64,000 nt of DNA from Pseudomonas sp. Lineage in GTDB: Bacteria > Pseudomonadota > Gammaproteobacteria > Pseudomonadales > Pseudomonadaceae. The notes beneath the pieces were generated by a model that saw only the letters and a program-made list of their open reading frames with translations, did not search any database and was not told the origin of the DNA. This document shows positions 47,817 through 58,391 of the stretch, one piece after another. Every line of letters begins with the position of its first letter. The stretch's first letter is position 1. Location: contig VMRT01000001.1 in the NCBI GenBank assembly GCA_007713455.1, positions 1 through 64,000 of the forward strand, given 5' to 3'. The position numbers and the translations under genes were made by a program.

Positions 47817-49088
47817 CTAGGCCGAGGGCGGCAGAATCAGGATGGCGCGGAAATCGTTGACGTTGGTACGCGTCGGACCGGTAACGATCAGGCTGTCCAG
47901 CGCGGCGAAGTAGCCATAGCCGTCGTTGTTGGCCAGCGCATCGGCGGCACGCAGGCCCTTTGCTTCGGCGCGGGCGAAGCTGTCCGGGGTCATCAGTGCG
48001 CCGGCGTTGTCCTCGGAACCGTCGATGCCATCGGTGTCGCCGGCCAGGGCGTATACACCGGGCAGGCCTTGCAGGCTTTCGGTGAGGGCAAGCAGGAATT
48101 CGGCGTTGCGTCCGCCACGGCCGTTGCCGCGCACGGTCACCGTGGTCTCGCCGCCGGAGAGGATCACGCAGGGCGCGGCGATCGGCTGGCCGTGCAGCAC
48201 CACCTGGCGGGCAATGCCGGCATGCACCTTGGCCACCTCACGCGCTTCGCCTTCCAGGTCGCCGAGGATCAACGGGGTGATACCGGCGGATCGGGCCACC
48301 TCGGCAGCGGCGTCGAGCGACTGCTGCGGCGTGGCGATGAGCTGGAAGTGGCTGCGCGAGAGCATCGGGTCGCCCGGCTTGAGGGTTTCCGAGCGCGGGT
48401 CTTCGAGCCAGGCGCGCACGTTGGCCGGCACCTCGATGTGGTAGCGCTCGAGGATCTCCAGTGCCTGCGCCGATGTGGTCGGATCGGCGACGGTCGGGCC
48501 GGAGGCGATCACCGTGGCTTCGTCGCCGGGCACGTCGGAAATCGCATAGGTGTATACGCTGGCCGGCCAGCAGGCCCTGGCCAGGCGGCCGCCCTTGATC
48601 GCCGAGAGATGCTTGCGCACGCAGTTCATCTCGCCGATGTGCGCGCCGGAACGCAGCAGCGCCTTGTTGATCGCCTGCTTGTCGGCCAGCGAAATCCCTT
48701 CGGCCGGCAGTGCCAGCAGCGAGGAGCCGCCGCCGGAAAGCAGGAAGATCACCCGGTCGCTTTCCTCAAGGTTGCTCACCAGCTCCAGTACACGGCGTGC
48801 GACGCGCTCGCCGGCATCGTCCGGCACCGGGTGCGCGGCCTCCACCACCTCGATGCGGCGGCAGTCGGCGTGATGTTCATAGCGGGTCACCACCAGCCCG
48901 GACAGCTCGCCTTCCCAGACCTTCTCGATGGCTTCGGCCATGGCCGCAGCCGCCTTGCCGGCGCCGATGACGATGGCACGGCCGCTGCGATCTTCCGGCA
49001 GATGGTCGGCGAGTACATGACGCGGATGGGCGGCTTCGATGGCGCTGTCGAACAGCTGGCGCAGCAGGGCTTGGGGATCGAGGGTCAT
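47817..49088 (-). CDS. ttuD: Glycerate 2-kinase (MOFRL family, TtuD-like)
   Basis: 423 residues. The N-terminal domain has RAIVIGAGKAAAAMAEAIE and the phosphate loop LSGGGSSLLALP; the C-terminal MOFRL domain has LSGGETTVTVRGNGRGGRNAEF. These enzymes make 2-phosphoglycerate from glycerate; the gene has been annotated as hydroxypyruvate reductase TtuD in pseudomonads. ATG 49088 follows AAGGAGCTTC; the frame is open far upstream but without a site. Between it and glxR lie 325 bp, long for an operon, with the inverted repeat CCTTAG...CTAAGG. Confidence 0.92.
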   Translation of the reverse strand: MTLDPQALLRQLFDSAIEAAHPRHVLADHLPEDRSGRAIVIGAGKAAAAMAEAIEKVWEGELSGLVVTRYEHHADCRRIEVVEAAHPVPDDAGERVARRVLELVSNLEESDRVIFLLSGGGSSLLALPAEGISLADKQAINKALLRSGAHIGEMNCVRKHLSAIKGGRLARACWPASVYTYAISDVPGDEATVIASGPTVADPTTSAQALEILERYHIEVPANVRAWLEDPRSETLKPGDPMLSRSHFQLIATPQQSLDAAAEVARSAGITPLILGDLEGEAREVAKVHAGIARQVVLHGQPIAAPCVILSGGETTVTVRGNGRGGRNAEFLLALTESLQGLPGVYALAGDTDGIDGSEDNAGALMTPDSFARAEAKGLRAADALANNDGYGYFAALDSLIVTGPTRTNVNDFRAILILPPSA

Positions 49089-49413
49089 CTGAAGCTCCTT
49101 GTATGAGGTCTGCAGCCGATTCCAGACCTTAGGGCTCGCCGAAGCAAGCGCTAAGGGTTGAAATCGACCCGCCCGGCAGTCGGGCCGTGACTCCTTGTGC
49201 CGGGCGAATCGAAAAGGTGCCGTCCGCAGACGGCGGTTGCTGTGCAGGCGCGCGGGGCCCTGGTCGTGGGGGAGACGCGATGATTCCGACCCCGCGTACC
49301 TGCACACCAACCCTTTGAGCATCACTGGTGCCGAGCGTTGCGCCGATCCCACCACCTGGTCTGTCTGTCCCTGAAGGTGGGGGCGCAGGCCCGACTCAGT
49401 GCGCTCGAAGGCT
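49089..49413. other. 325-bp gap between ttuD and glxR
   Basis: No supported gene on either strand. CCTTAG (49127-49132) and CTAAGG (49151-49156) form an inverted repeat near the ttuD start, and a GCCGTC-CGCA-GACGGC hairpin lies near 49220. An internal promoter or attenuator for ttuD is possible. Confidence 0.45.
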
Positions 49414-50304
49414 TTACTCCTTGCGGATCGAGAAATTGGCCATGTGCTCCAGGCCCTTGATCAGCGCCGAGTGGTCCCAGCCGCTGCCGCCGATGGCTGC
49501 GCAGGTGCTGAACACCTGCTGGGCGTTGGCGGTGTTAGGCAGGTTGAGGCCCAGCTCGCGGGCACCGGCCAGGGCGAGGTTGAGGTCCTTCTGGTGCAGG
49601 CTGATGCGGAAGCCCGGATCGAAGGTGCCCTTGATCATTCGCTCGCCGTGCACCTCGAGGATCTTCGAGCCGGCGAAGCCGCCCATCAGCGCCTCGCGCA
49701 CCTTGGCTGGATCGGCGCCGTTCTTCGCGGCGAACAGCAGGGCCTCACCGACCGCCTGGATGTTCAGCGCGACGATGATCTGGTTGGCCACCTTGGCGGT
49801 CTGGCCGTCGCCGTTCTCGCCGACACGGGTGATGTTCTTGCCCATCGCCTGGAACAGCGGCAGGGCGCGCTCGAAAGCCGCTTCGCTGCCGCCGACCATG
49901 ATCGACAGGGTGCCTGCCTTGGCGCCGACTTCACCGCCGGATACCGGGGCGTCGAGGTACTCGCCGCCGCTCGCCTTGATCTTCTCGGCGAACTGCTTGG
50001 TGGCGCTGGGCGAGATCGAACTCATGTCGATCACCACCTTGCCGGGGCCGACACCGGCGGCGACGCCCTGGTCGCGGAACAGCACGTCTTCGACCTGCGG
50101 GGTGTCCGGCACCATGACGATGATGAACTCGGCTTCCTGGGCGACTTCCTGCGGATTGGCCAGGCCGATGGCGCCGGCTTCGGTCAGTTCAGCCGGTGCC
50201 TGGTCGTGGTGCTGGGACAGGAAGATCTGGTGGCCGGCCTTCTGCAGGTTGATTGCCATGGGCTTGCCCATGATGCCGGTGCCGATGAATCCGATTTTAG
50301 CCAT
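49414..50304 (-). CDS. glxR: Tartronate semialdehyde reductase GlxR
   Basis: 296 residues, beta-hydroxyacid dehydrogenase family. Rossmann motif GFIGTGIMGKPMA, substrate motif DAPVSGGEVGAKAGTL and the catalytic Lys in GQTAKVANQ are present. It reduces tartronate semialdehyde to glycerate with NAD(P)H. Fourth step locus between hyi and ttuD. Confidence 0.96.
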   Translation of the reverse strand: MAKIGFIGTGIMGKPMAINLQKAGHQIFLSQHHDQAPAELTEAGAIGLANPQEVAQEAEFIIVMVPDTPQVEDVLFRDQGVAAGVGPGKVVIDMSSISPSATKQFAEKIKASGGEYLDAPVSGGEVGAKAGTLSIMVGGSEAAFERALPLFQAMGKNITRVGENGDGQTAKVANQIIVALNIQAVGEALLFAAKNGADPAKVREALMGGFAGSKILEVHGERMIKGTFDPGFRISLHQKDLNLALAGARELGLNLPNTANAQQVFSTCAAIGGSGWDHSALIKGLEHMANFSIRKE

Positions 50305-50376
50305 GAGTGTTCTCCTCGATTCTGTGGTGCAGGCCGCTGTGCGGCCCGCGTTGCTGCCTGGGCGGCGCGCTGTTGA

Positions 50377-51159
50377 TCAGATGGCGTTGTGGCTTTTCAG
50401 CCAGCCAAGGCCGGCTTCGGTGGTAGTGGCCGGCTTGTACTCGCAGCCCACCCAGCCCTGATAGCCGATGCGGTCCAGGTGTTCGAACAGGAAGCGGTAG
50501 TTGATCTCGCCGGTGCCCGGTTCGTTGCGCCCGGGGTTGTCGGCCAGCTGTACGTGGTTGATCGCCGCCAGGTTGGTCTCGATGGTGCGCGCCAGGTCTC
50601 CCTCCATGATCTGCATGTGGTAGATGTCGTACTGCAGGAACAGGTTGGGGTGGCCGACCTTGTCGCGCAGCTCCAGCGCCTGCGAGGTGTTGTTGAGGAA
50701 GAAACGCGGGATGTCGCGGGTGTTGATCATCTCCATCACCAGGCGAATGCCGGCCTCCTCGAGCTTTTGCGCGGCGTAGCGCAGGTTCTCGATAAAGGTG
50801 ATTTCCAGCTTGCCGAGGTCGGCACCCTTGGGAACGATGCCGGCCAGGCAGTTGACCTGGGTGTTGCCCAGCACCTTGGCGTAGGCGATGGCCTGGTCCA
50901 CGCCGGCGCGGAATTCCTCGACCCGCTCGGGGAAGATCGCGATGCCACGCTCGCCGCCGGCCCAGTCACCGGCCGGCAGGTTGAACAGCACCTGGGTCAA
51001 CTTGTTGGCATCGAGTCGGGCCTTGATCTCCTCGGCCGGGTAATCGTAGGGGAACAGGTACTCGACACCGGAAAAGCCGGCCTGGGCGGCAGCGGCGAAG
51101 CGGTCCATGAAGTCCTGCTCGGTGAACAGCATCGACAGGTTGGCGGCAAAGCGGGGCAT
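50377..51159 (-). CDS. hyi: Hydroxypyruvate isomerase Hyi
   Basis: 260 residues with a TIM-barrel of the xylose-isomerase-like family. FAANLSMLFTEQDFMDRF, metal-ligand Glu in VMEMINTRDIP and QYDIYHMQIMEGD match Hyi. It interconverts hydroxypyruvate and tartronate semialdehyde. The ATG at 51159 follows CAGGAG; the frame is open further upstream. Separated from gcl by 178 bp containing a palindromic repeat. Confidence 0.95.
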   Translation of the reverse strand: MPRFAANLSMLFTEQDFMDRFAAAAQAGFSGVEYLFPYDYPAEEIKARLDANKLTQVLFNLPAGDWAGGERGIAIFPERVEEFRAGVDQAIAYAKVLGNTQVNCLAGIVPKGADLGKLEITFIENLRYAAQKLEEAGIRLVMEMINTRDIPRFFLNNTSQALELRDKVGHPNLFLQYDIYHMQIMEGDLARTIETNLAAINHVQLADNPGRNEPGTGEINYRFLFEHLDRIGYQGWVGCEYKPATTTEAGLGWLKSHNAI

Positions 51160-51238
51160 GGTTTTCTCCTGATCTGTAGGGATCACATTCGGTTCTGCAT
51201 TGCGGTGGTGTGGTGGCCACCCTGGGTGTTGCGTTTGC

Positions 51239-51324
51239 GGTGGATATGCTTCGCGATATCCACCCTACGGTTGCACTGGCTGGCGTGGCGTAGGGTGGAT
51301 AACGCCGCTTGCGGCTTATCCACC
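51239..51324. repeat. Nested palindromic repeat between gcl and hyi
   Basis: GGTGGATAT (51239-51247) pairs with ATATCCACC (51256-51264), and GGTGGATAA (51294-51302) with TTATCCACC (51316-51324). In addition CCACCCTACG (51260-51269) is the complement of CGTAGGGTGG (51289-51298). Such GTGGATAA elements are familiar as intergenic repeats in P. stutzeri genomes (memory). Confidence 0.8.
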
Positions 51325-51337
51325 GTGTCGCATGGCT

Positions 51338-53119
<1,782 letters not shown>

Positions 53120-53228
53120 GGATCACACCTCTTATTCGATAGTTTTTCTACGTGGCTCAAGCATGCCGCCCTGGATTCGCTGGCGGAATTGGTCGAGACT
53201 TCAGTTCTGTCGATATCAGGAGTATCGA

Positions 53229-54137
53229 ATGGATCGCTATACGACCCTGCGCAGCTTCGTGCTGGTGGCCGACTGCGGCAGCTTCGCTGCGGCTGCGCAC
53301 AAGGAGAACGTCACCCCGGTGGTGATGGGCCGGCGGCTGGATGCGCTGGAGCGGCATCTGGGTGTGAAGCTGATGCACCGCTCGACGCGCGGGCTGTCAT
53401 TGACCGATCTGGGTGAGCAGTATCTGGAGCGCGCCCGCGGGCTGCTGAAGGATTTCGATGAGGTGGATGCCAGCATCAGCCACGACCGCACCTCGGTACG
53501 TGGCCATCTGGTGGTGTCGGCGCCGGCGGCATTCGGCCGGCGACATATCGGCCCGCACGCACCGGCGTTCCAGGCGCGCTATCCGGACCTGCAGCTGTCG
53601 TTCAACTTCACCGACAGCGTGGTCGATCTGGTGCGCCACGGTTACGACATGGGCATTCGCATCGGCGAGGTGACCGACCCCAACTATGTGGCGGTGCGGC
53701 TGTTTCCGAACAGGCGGGTGGTCTGCGGCTCGCCGGAGTACTTCGCCCGCCATGGCACGCCGACGGCATTGGAGGAGCTGACCGAGCACAACTGCCTGGC
53801 CTTCAACCTGCAGGGCGGGCAGCAGCGGGGCTGGACCTTCCTGCGTGACGGCAGGCAGGTGGCGATCCGCGTGGCCGGCAATCTGGACTGCAATGACGGT
53901 GAACTGCTGTTCGACTGGGTCAAGCAGGGCCTGGGCATCGGCTGGCGCTCGACCTGGGAGATCCAGGCCGAGCTCAAGCGCGGCGAGCTGGTCACGGTAC
54001 TCGACGAGTACGCGCTGCCGGCCTACGACATCCAGGCGGTGTACCCGCAGCAGCGCTACCTGCCGGCCAAGGTGCGATTCTTCATCGATTACCTGAAGGA
54101 CATCTACAACGCACCGGGTTATTGGGAAGTGCGCTGA
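53229..54137 (+). CDS. LysR-type regulator divergent from gcl
   Basis: 302 residues. N-terminal winged HTH (LVADCGSFAAAAHKENVTPV) and C-terminal effector domain. Divergent from gcl with 109 bp between, so it probably controls the glyoxylate operon. The start at 53229 (MDRYTTLRSFVLVAD) follows CAGGAG. The effector is not known; glyoxylate, allantoin or tartronate semialdehyde are guesses. Confidence 0.9.
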   Translation: MDRYTTLRSFVLVADCGSFAAAAHKENVTPVVMGRRLDALERHLGVKLMHRSTRGLSLTDLGEQYLERARGLLKDFDEVDASISHDRTSVRGHLVVSAPAAFGRRHIGPHAPAFQARYPDLQLSFNFTDSVVDLVRHGYDMGIRIGEVTDPNYVAVRLFPNRRVVCGSPEYFARHGTPTALEELTEHNCLAFNLQGGQQRGWTFLRDGRQVAIRVAGNLDCNDGELLFDWVKQGLGIGWRSTWEIQAELKRGELVTVLDEYALPAYDIQAVYPQQRYLPAKVRFFIDYLKDIYNAPGYWEVR

Positions 54138-54142
54138 GCGGC

Positions 54143-54553
54143 TCAGTTGCCGCGGTAGGTGGAGAAGCCGTAGGGGCTCAGCAGCAGCGGGATGTGGTAG
54201 TGCTCGACGCTGCCATCGGCTTCGAAGATCACCGGAACTTCGGGGAAAAAGGTGCTGGCCTTGTGCGCGGCGAACCAGTCGCCGGTCTTGAAGGTGACGC
54301 GGTAGGTGCCTTTTTCCAGCGCCTTGCCTTCGGGATACAGCGCGGTGATGCGGCCTTGGGCGTTGGTCTCGCCGCTGTTGAGTGATTTCCAGGCATCACC
54401 CTGACGTTGTTCGAGGGTGACACGGACGTCTGGCGAAGGCAGGCCGTCTTGCAGATTCAGCACATGCACGCTGAGGGGGTTGCCAGCGGCCAGGGACAGA
54501 CCGGACAGGCCGCTGAGCATCAAGCCGGCGGCGATTGAACGTAGTGCTTTCAT
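54143..54553 (-). CDS. uraH: Exported 5-hydroxyisourate hydrolase (transthyretin-like)
   Basis: 136 residues with a signal peptide (MKALRSIAAGLMLSGLSGLS, cut near AAG). The mature part is a transthyretin-related fold with NPLSVHVLNLQDGLPSPDV at the start, HYHIPLLLSPYGFSTYRG at the end, close to the family YRGS signature but with Asn. It hydrolyses 5-hydroxyisourate from urate breakdown. Export to the periplasm is unusual for the classic enzyme but is known in enterobacteria (YedX). Second gene of the operon with the HbpS-like protein. Confidence 0.9.
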   Translation of the reverse strand: MKALRSIAAGLMLSGLSGLSLAAGNPLSVHVLNLQDGLPSPDVRVTLEQRQGDAWKSLNSGETNAQGRITALYPEGKALEKGTYRVTFKTGDWFAAHKASTFFPEVPVIFEADGSVEHYHIPLLLSPYGFSTYRGN

Positions 54554-54569
54554 GGGGTTTTCCTTTTCT

Positions 54570-55073
54570 TCAGTGGGAGGAGGGCAGCAGTTTTTCGATG
54601 GCGGTCATGGCGCAGGCCTCGTCGTTCTTGGCACCGCCGGCACCGGCCACGCCGATGGCACCAATCACCTCGTCGCCGACCTTCAGCGGCACGCCACCGC
54701 CGAGCAGCAACAGCTCATCCAGCGTGTTGAGGTTGGCGGCGTCCGGCGTAGCGGCGGCGCGCTCGGCGAACAGACGGGTCGGGGTCTTGCTCGACAGCGC
54801 GGTGTAGGCCTTGCGCTGGGCGGCGAGGGTGTTGTGCGGGCCGACGTTGTCGTCCCGGCGCAGGGCAACCAGATTGCCGCCGCGATCGACCACAGCGACC
54901 ACCGCCGTGCGGTTTTCCGCGTGGCACTGGTCCAGCGTGGCCTGGATCAGGCCATCGGCCAGGGCCAGCGAGACGTTCTGTTGAGTGATCGGTGCCGGCG
55001 TGGCGGCGTTGGCGCTTAGGGCCGGGGTAAGTAATGCCAGCGTCAGCAATGACAGTGTGGCTGCGGTACGCAT
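54570..55073 (-). CDS. Exported GlcG/HbpS-like (DUF336) protein
   Basis: 167 residues with a signal peptide (MRTAATLSLLTLALLTPALS). The DUF336 fold (AVVAVVDRGGNLVALRRDDN; LLLLGGGVPLKVGDEVIGAIGV) matches GlcG and HbpS. Streptomyces HbpS binds haem and iron outside the cell and regulates the SenS/SenR kinase system. This one is also exported and lies next to a two-component system. The ATG at 55073 follows AAGGAAAC; the in-frame start at 55109 has no site. Upstream of the hydroxyisourate hydrolase gene (16 bp). Confidence 0.85.
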   Translation of the reverse strand: MRTAATLSLLTLALLTPALSANAATPAPITQQNVSLALADGLIQATLDQCHAENRTAVVAVVDRGGNLVALRRDDNVGPHNTLAAQRKAYTALSSKTPTRLFAERAAATPDAANLNTLDELLLLGGGVPLKVGDEVIGAIGVAGAGGAKNDEACAMTAIEKLLPSSH

Positions 55074-55145
55074 ATCGGTTTCCTTGGGTGGCTGAGCTTC
55101 GGGGTGCATGGTGCCGATGCCTGCCCGTCAGAACCGTTGCCTGCG

Positions 55146-55163
55146 CATTACGCTTTTGTAATG
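55146..55163. promoter_or_regulatory. HprR/CusR-type operator between the HbpS-like gene and the two-component genes
   Basis: CATTACGCTTTTGTAATG has perfect half-sites CATTAC and GTAATG around 6 bp. From memory this is the E. coli HprR box CATTACAAAATTGTAATG with a changed centre. It lies 73 bp from the ATG of the minus-strand gene and 52 bp from that of the regulator, so one site could serve both. Confidence 0.75.
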
Positions 55164-55214
55164 GCTCGCAATGCGGCGGCGCCATAACCTATGCGCCATC
55201 AGCGAGGTGATCCG

Positions 55215-55889
55215 ATGCGAATTCTGGTGGTGGAGGACGAGGCCAAGACGGCCGATTACCTCAAGCGTGGTTTGGAGGAGTCCGGCTACCGTGTGGAGGT
55301 CGCGCGCAACGGCGTCGATGGCAAATACCTGATCGAGGAGGAGACCTTCGACCTGGTGATCCTCGACGTCATGCTGCCGGGGCTCGACGGCTGGGAGCTG
55401 GTACAGGTGGTGCGCAGGCGCTCGGCGCATACGCCGGTGCTGTTCCTCACCGCGCGCGATGCGGTGGAAGACCGTGTGCGTGGGCTGGAGCTGGGCGCGG
55501 ACGACTATCTGGTCAAGCCGTTCTCCTACGCCGAGTTGCTGGCACGGGTTCGCACCCTGCTGCGACGCGGGCCGCCGCGCGAGGTCGAGCGCTTTCAGGT
55601 TGCTGATCTTGAGCTGGACCTGTTGCGCCGTCGCGTCAGTCGCCAGGGCGAACGCATCAGCCTGACCAACAAGGAGTTCGCCTTGCTGCACCTGTTGCTG
55701 CTGCGCCAAGGCGAGGTGCTCTCGCGTGCGCAGATCGCCTCGCAGGTCTGGCAGATGAACTTCGACAGCGACACCAATGTGGTCGACGTGGCGATCCGCC
55801 GCCTGCGCGCCAAGGTCGACGATCCCTATACGCTCAAGCTCATCCACACCGTGCGCGGTATGGGCTATGTGCTGGAAGCCGCCACGTGA
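55215..55889 (+). CDS. OmpR-family response regulator (CopR/HprR-like)
   Basis: 224 residues. Receiver with acidic pair VVEDEAK and Asp in [14 protein letters not shown], Lys in DYLVKPF; winged-helix DNA-binding domain (about 125-224). Closest in pattern to CusR, CopR and HprR. ATG 55215 follows GAGGTG; the frame opens earlier. The stop overlaps the kinase start (GTGA). A CATTAC-N6-GTAATG palindrome lies 52 bp upstream, so autoregulation is likely. Confidence 0.93.
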   Translation: MRILVVEDEAKTADYLKRGLEESGYRVEVARNGVDGKYLIEEETFDLVILDVMLPGLDGWELVQVVRRRSAHTPVLFLTARDAVEDRVRGLELGADDYLVKPFSYAELLARVRTLLRRGPPREVERFQVADLELDLLRRRVSRQGERISLTNKEFALLHLLLLRQGEVLSRAQIASQVWQMNFDSDTNVVDVAIRRLRAKVDDPYTLKLIHTVRGMGYVLEAAT

Positions 55890-57244
55890 GCCTGTTGCCG
55901 CGTTCACTCAGCCTGCGCCTGGCGCTGGCCTTCGCCCTGGTGGCGAGCGTGCTGCTGGGCAGCATCGGCCTGTATCTGTACCGCTCGCTGGAGCGGGAAA
56001 TCAGCTGGCGCGACGATCAGGCTCTGCTCGGCCGGCTGGAGCGCATGCAGGCGCTGCTGGACGACAGCGACAGCATCGAGGCGCTACGGCAACGTCCGCA
56101 GCTGTACGAGAACATGCTGGGCAACCGCGACAGCCTGCTCTGGCTGCTGGATGCCCAGGGGCGCGCACTGATCGAGATCAACCCGGCGCGGCTGGCGATA
56201 CCACCACTGCCGGCCGGCGATGCTGCGGAGCTGACCGATACTGACGGAGCGCGGCTGGCCTGGCGGCGCCTGCCGGGCGAGGCGGGCCTGACCCTGGTGG
56301 CCGGGCGCATGCTCGCTGAGCGTGAGCAGATGCTCGCCGCCTATCGCGTAAAACTGTGGTGGGCGTTGAGCCTCGGCGCGCTGCTGGCGTCAGTGCTTGG
56401 CTGGCTGATCAGTCGGCGCGCCTTGCGTCCGGTGCGTCACCTGACCCGACAGGCCTTGGCGATCGACGTGCAGCACCTGCACCTGCGCCTGGACGAATCG
56501 GCGATGCCGAGCGAACTGGAGCCGCTGCGTGGGGCGCTGAACCAGATGCTCAATCGCTTGGAACAGGGCTTTGCGCGGCTGTCACGCTTCAGCGAAGACC
56601 TGGCCCACGAGATGCGCACGCCGCTGGGCAATCTCATGGGGCAGACCCAGCAACTGTTGCACAAGGACCGCGATGCCGAGGCCTATCACGCACTGCTGGT
56701 GTCCAACCAGGAAGAGTACGAGCGTCTGGCGCGGATGATCGACAGCATGCTGTTCCTCGCCCGTGCCGAGCAGCCGGCTGCGGCCATCGAGCGGCAGCGC
56801 TTTGCATTGCCGGCACTGGTCGAGCAGCTGTGCGACTACTTCGAAGGCGTCGCCGAAGAGCGCGGCATTCAGCTGCTCGACGAAACCGAGGGCGAGCTGT
56901 TCGGTGACCCTGAGATGATCCGCCGGGCGCTGGCGAACCTGCTGGCCAATGCGTTGCGCTACGGCGTCAGTAACAGCACGGTGCGTATCGTCAGTGGCTC
57001 AGGAGTAGGTTGGCGGTCGGTCAGCGTGATCAATCTGGGACCTCCGATCCCGCCCGAGCATCTGCCGCGGCTGTTCGATCGCTTCTACCGCTGCGACCCA
57101 TCGCGCGCCGAGCCGGGCGATACCGGCGGCCTGGGGTTGGCCATCGTGCGCTCGATCATGCAGCTGCATGGCGGCGAGGTGAGTGTTCGCAGCGACGCCG
57201 GGGTGACCGAATTCACCCTGCGTTTTGCCGAAACGCCGGCCTGA
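55886..57244 (+). CDS. Sensor histidine kinase (heavy-metal/redox type)
   Basis: 452 residues, GTG start overlapping the regulator stop. TM1 (about 10-32), a periplasmic domain of about 125 residues, TM2 (about 160-180), HAMP, then phosphoacceptor His in [16 protein letters not shown]-box ([12 protein letters not shown]), and [10 protein letters not shown]. The periplasmic segment contains no His or Cys, so binding of a metal through these residues is unlikely; this argues for a redox- or protein-mediated signal. Confidence 0.93.
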   Translation: MSLLPRSLSLRLALAFALVASVLLGSIGLYLYRSLEREISWRDDQALLGRLERMQALLDDSDSIEALRQRPQLYENMLGNRDSLLWLLDAQGRALIEINPARLAIPPLPAGDAAELTDTDGARLAWRRLPGEAGLTLVAGRMLAEREQMLAAYRVKLWWALSLGALLASVLGWLISRRALRPVRHLTRQALAIDVQHLHLRLDESAMPSELEPLRGALNQMLNRLEQGFARLSRFSEDLAHEMRTPLGNLMGQTQQLLHKDRDAEAYHALLVSNQEEYERLARMIDSMLFLARAEQPAAAIERQRFALPALVEQLCDYFEGVAEERGIQLLDETEGELFGDPEMIRRALANLLANALRYGVSNSTVRIVSGSGVGWRSVSVINLGPPIPPEHLPRLFDRFYRCDPSRAEPGDTGGLGLAIVRSIMQLHGGEVSVRSDAGVTEFTLRFAETPA

Positions 57245-57327
57245 TTCCGATCATTGGCACTGGATCGGGAAGCCGCACCGCGCTGTCACAGCTAAGGTGG
57301 ATATAACCGCCTGTGAGAGACGCGCTT

Positions 57328-58173
57328 GTGGATAGTCTGAAAATCGCTACCTACAACATCAATGGCATCCGTGCACGTCGGGCCAATCTGCTCGAATGGC
57401 TGGCGCGCGAGCAGCCTGACGTGGTCTGCCTGCAGGAACTCAAGGTGCAGGATGCCGATTTCCCCATCGACGACATCCGCGCGGCCGGCTATGGCGCCAT
57501 CTGGCATGGGCAGAAGTCCTGGAACGGGGTGGCGATTCTGGCCCGCGATTGCGAGCCGTTGGAGATCCGCCGCGGGCTGCCGGGCGATCCGGATGACAGC
57601 CACAGCCGCTATCTGGAAGCGGCCGTGCAAGGCGTGATCGTTGCCTGCCTCTACCTGCCCAATGGCAACCCGCAGCCGGGGCCGAAATTCGATTACAAGC
57701 TGGCCTGGTTCGAGCGCTTCATTGAGCACGCCGCCGGCCTGCTCGCCAGCGGCCACCCGGTGGTGCTGGCCGGCGACTACAACGTGGTGCCGACCGACGA
57801 GGACATCTACAACCCGCGCTCCTGGAAGAAGGACGCGCTGCTGCAGCCGGAAAGCCGCGAATGTTTCGAGCGCCTGCTGGCGCAGGGCTGGACCGACGCT
57901 TTGCGCGCCAGGTACCCCGACGAGCGCATCTACACCTTCTGGGACTACTTTCGCCAGCACTGGCAGAAGAACTCCGGGCTGCGCATCGACCATCTGCTGC
58001 TCAGCCCGGACCTTGCGCCGCGGCTGCAGGATGCCGGCGTCGATCGCTGGGTGCGCGACCAGGAGCATGCCAGTGACCATGCGCCTACCTGGATAACCCT
58101 GAAAGGTGACGCGGGCGCGGCGGCCGAGCCGGCGAAGTCGAACAAGCGTGGCAAGACGGGGGTGAGCAGCTAG
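57328..58173 (+). CDS. xthA: Exodeoxyribonuclease III
   Basis: 281 residues. Endonuclease/exonuclease/phosphatase fold: KIATYNINGIRARR, catalytic Glu in CLQELKVQD, Asp/Asn in AGDYNVVPTDEDIY, and terminal His in ASDHAPTWI. Repairs abasic sites and 3' damage. The start is one of two GTG codons (57313 or 57328); the second leaves a better spacing to GAGAGAC. C-terminal tail is charged. Stands alone. Confidence 0.94.
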   Translation: MDSLKIATYNINGIRARRANLLEWLAREQPDVVCLQELKVQDADFPIDDIRAAGYGAIWHGQKSWNGVAILARDCEPLEIRRGLPGDPDDSHSRYLEAAVQGVIVACLYLPNGNPQPGPKFDYKLAWFERFIEHAAGLLASGHPVVLAGDYNVVPTDEDIYNPRSWKKDALLQPESRECFERLLAQGWTDALRARYPDERIYTFWDYFRQHWQKNSGLRIDHLLLSPDLAPRLQDAGVDRWVRDQEHASDHAPTWITLKGDAGAAAEPAKSNKRGKTGVSS

Positions 58174-58391
58174 AGGCAGGCGGTGCGAGGCGGGGCTCGA
58201 ACGATGCGGCAACGTGCGACGCGGCCGGTTCTACAAGGCCTTGTGCCAATCGTCGCTGAGGCATCGGCACATCGACGGTCGCGACTAGTATCCGGGCAAC
58301 TGGTCGGCAAACGACATCGCGGGCTCCAGCGGCTCGCTGTCGACGGTATTCATACGGCAGCAATGGCAGCCAGCAAACGGGGAGGGACTCC

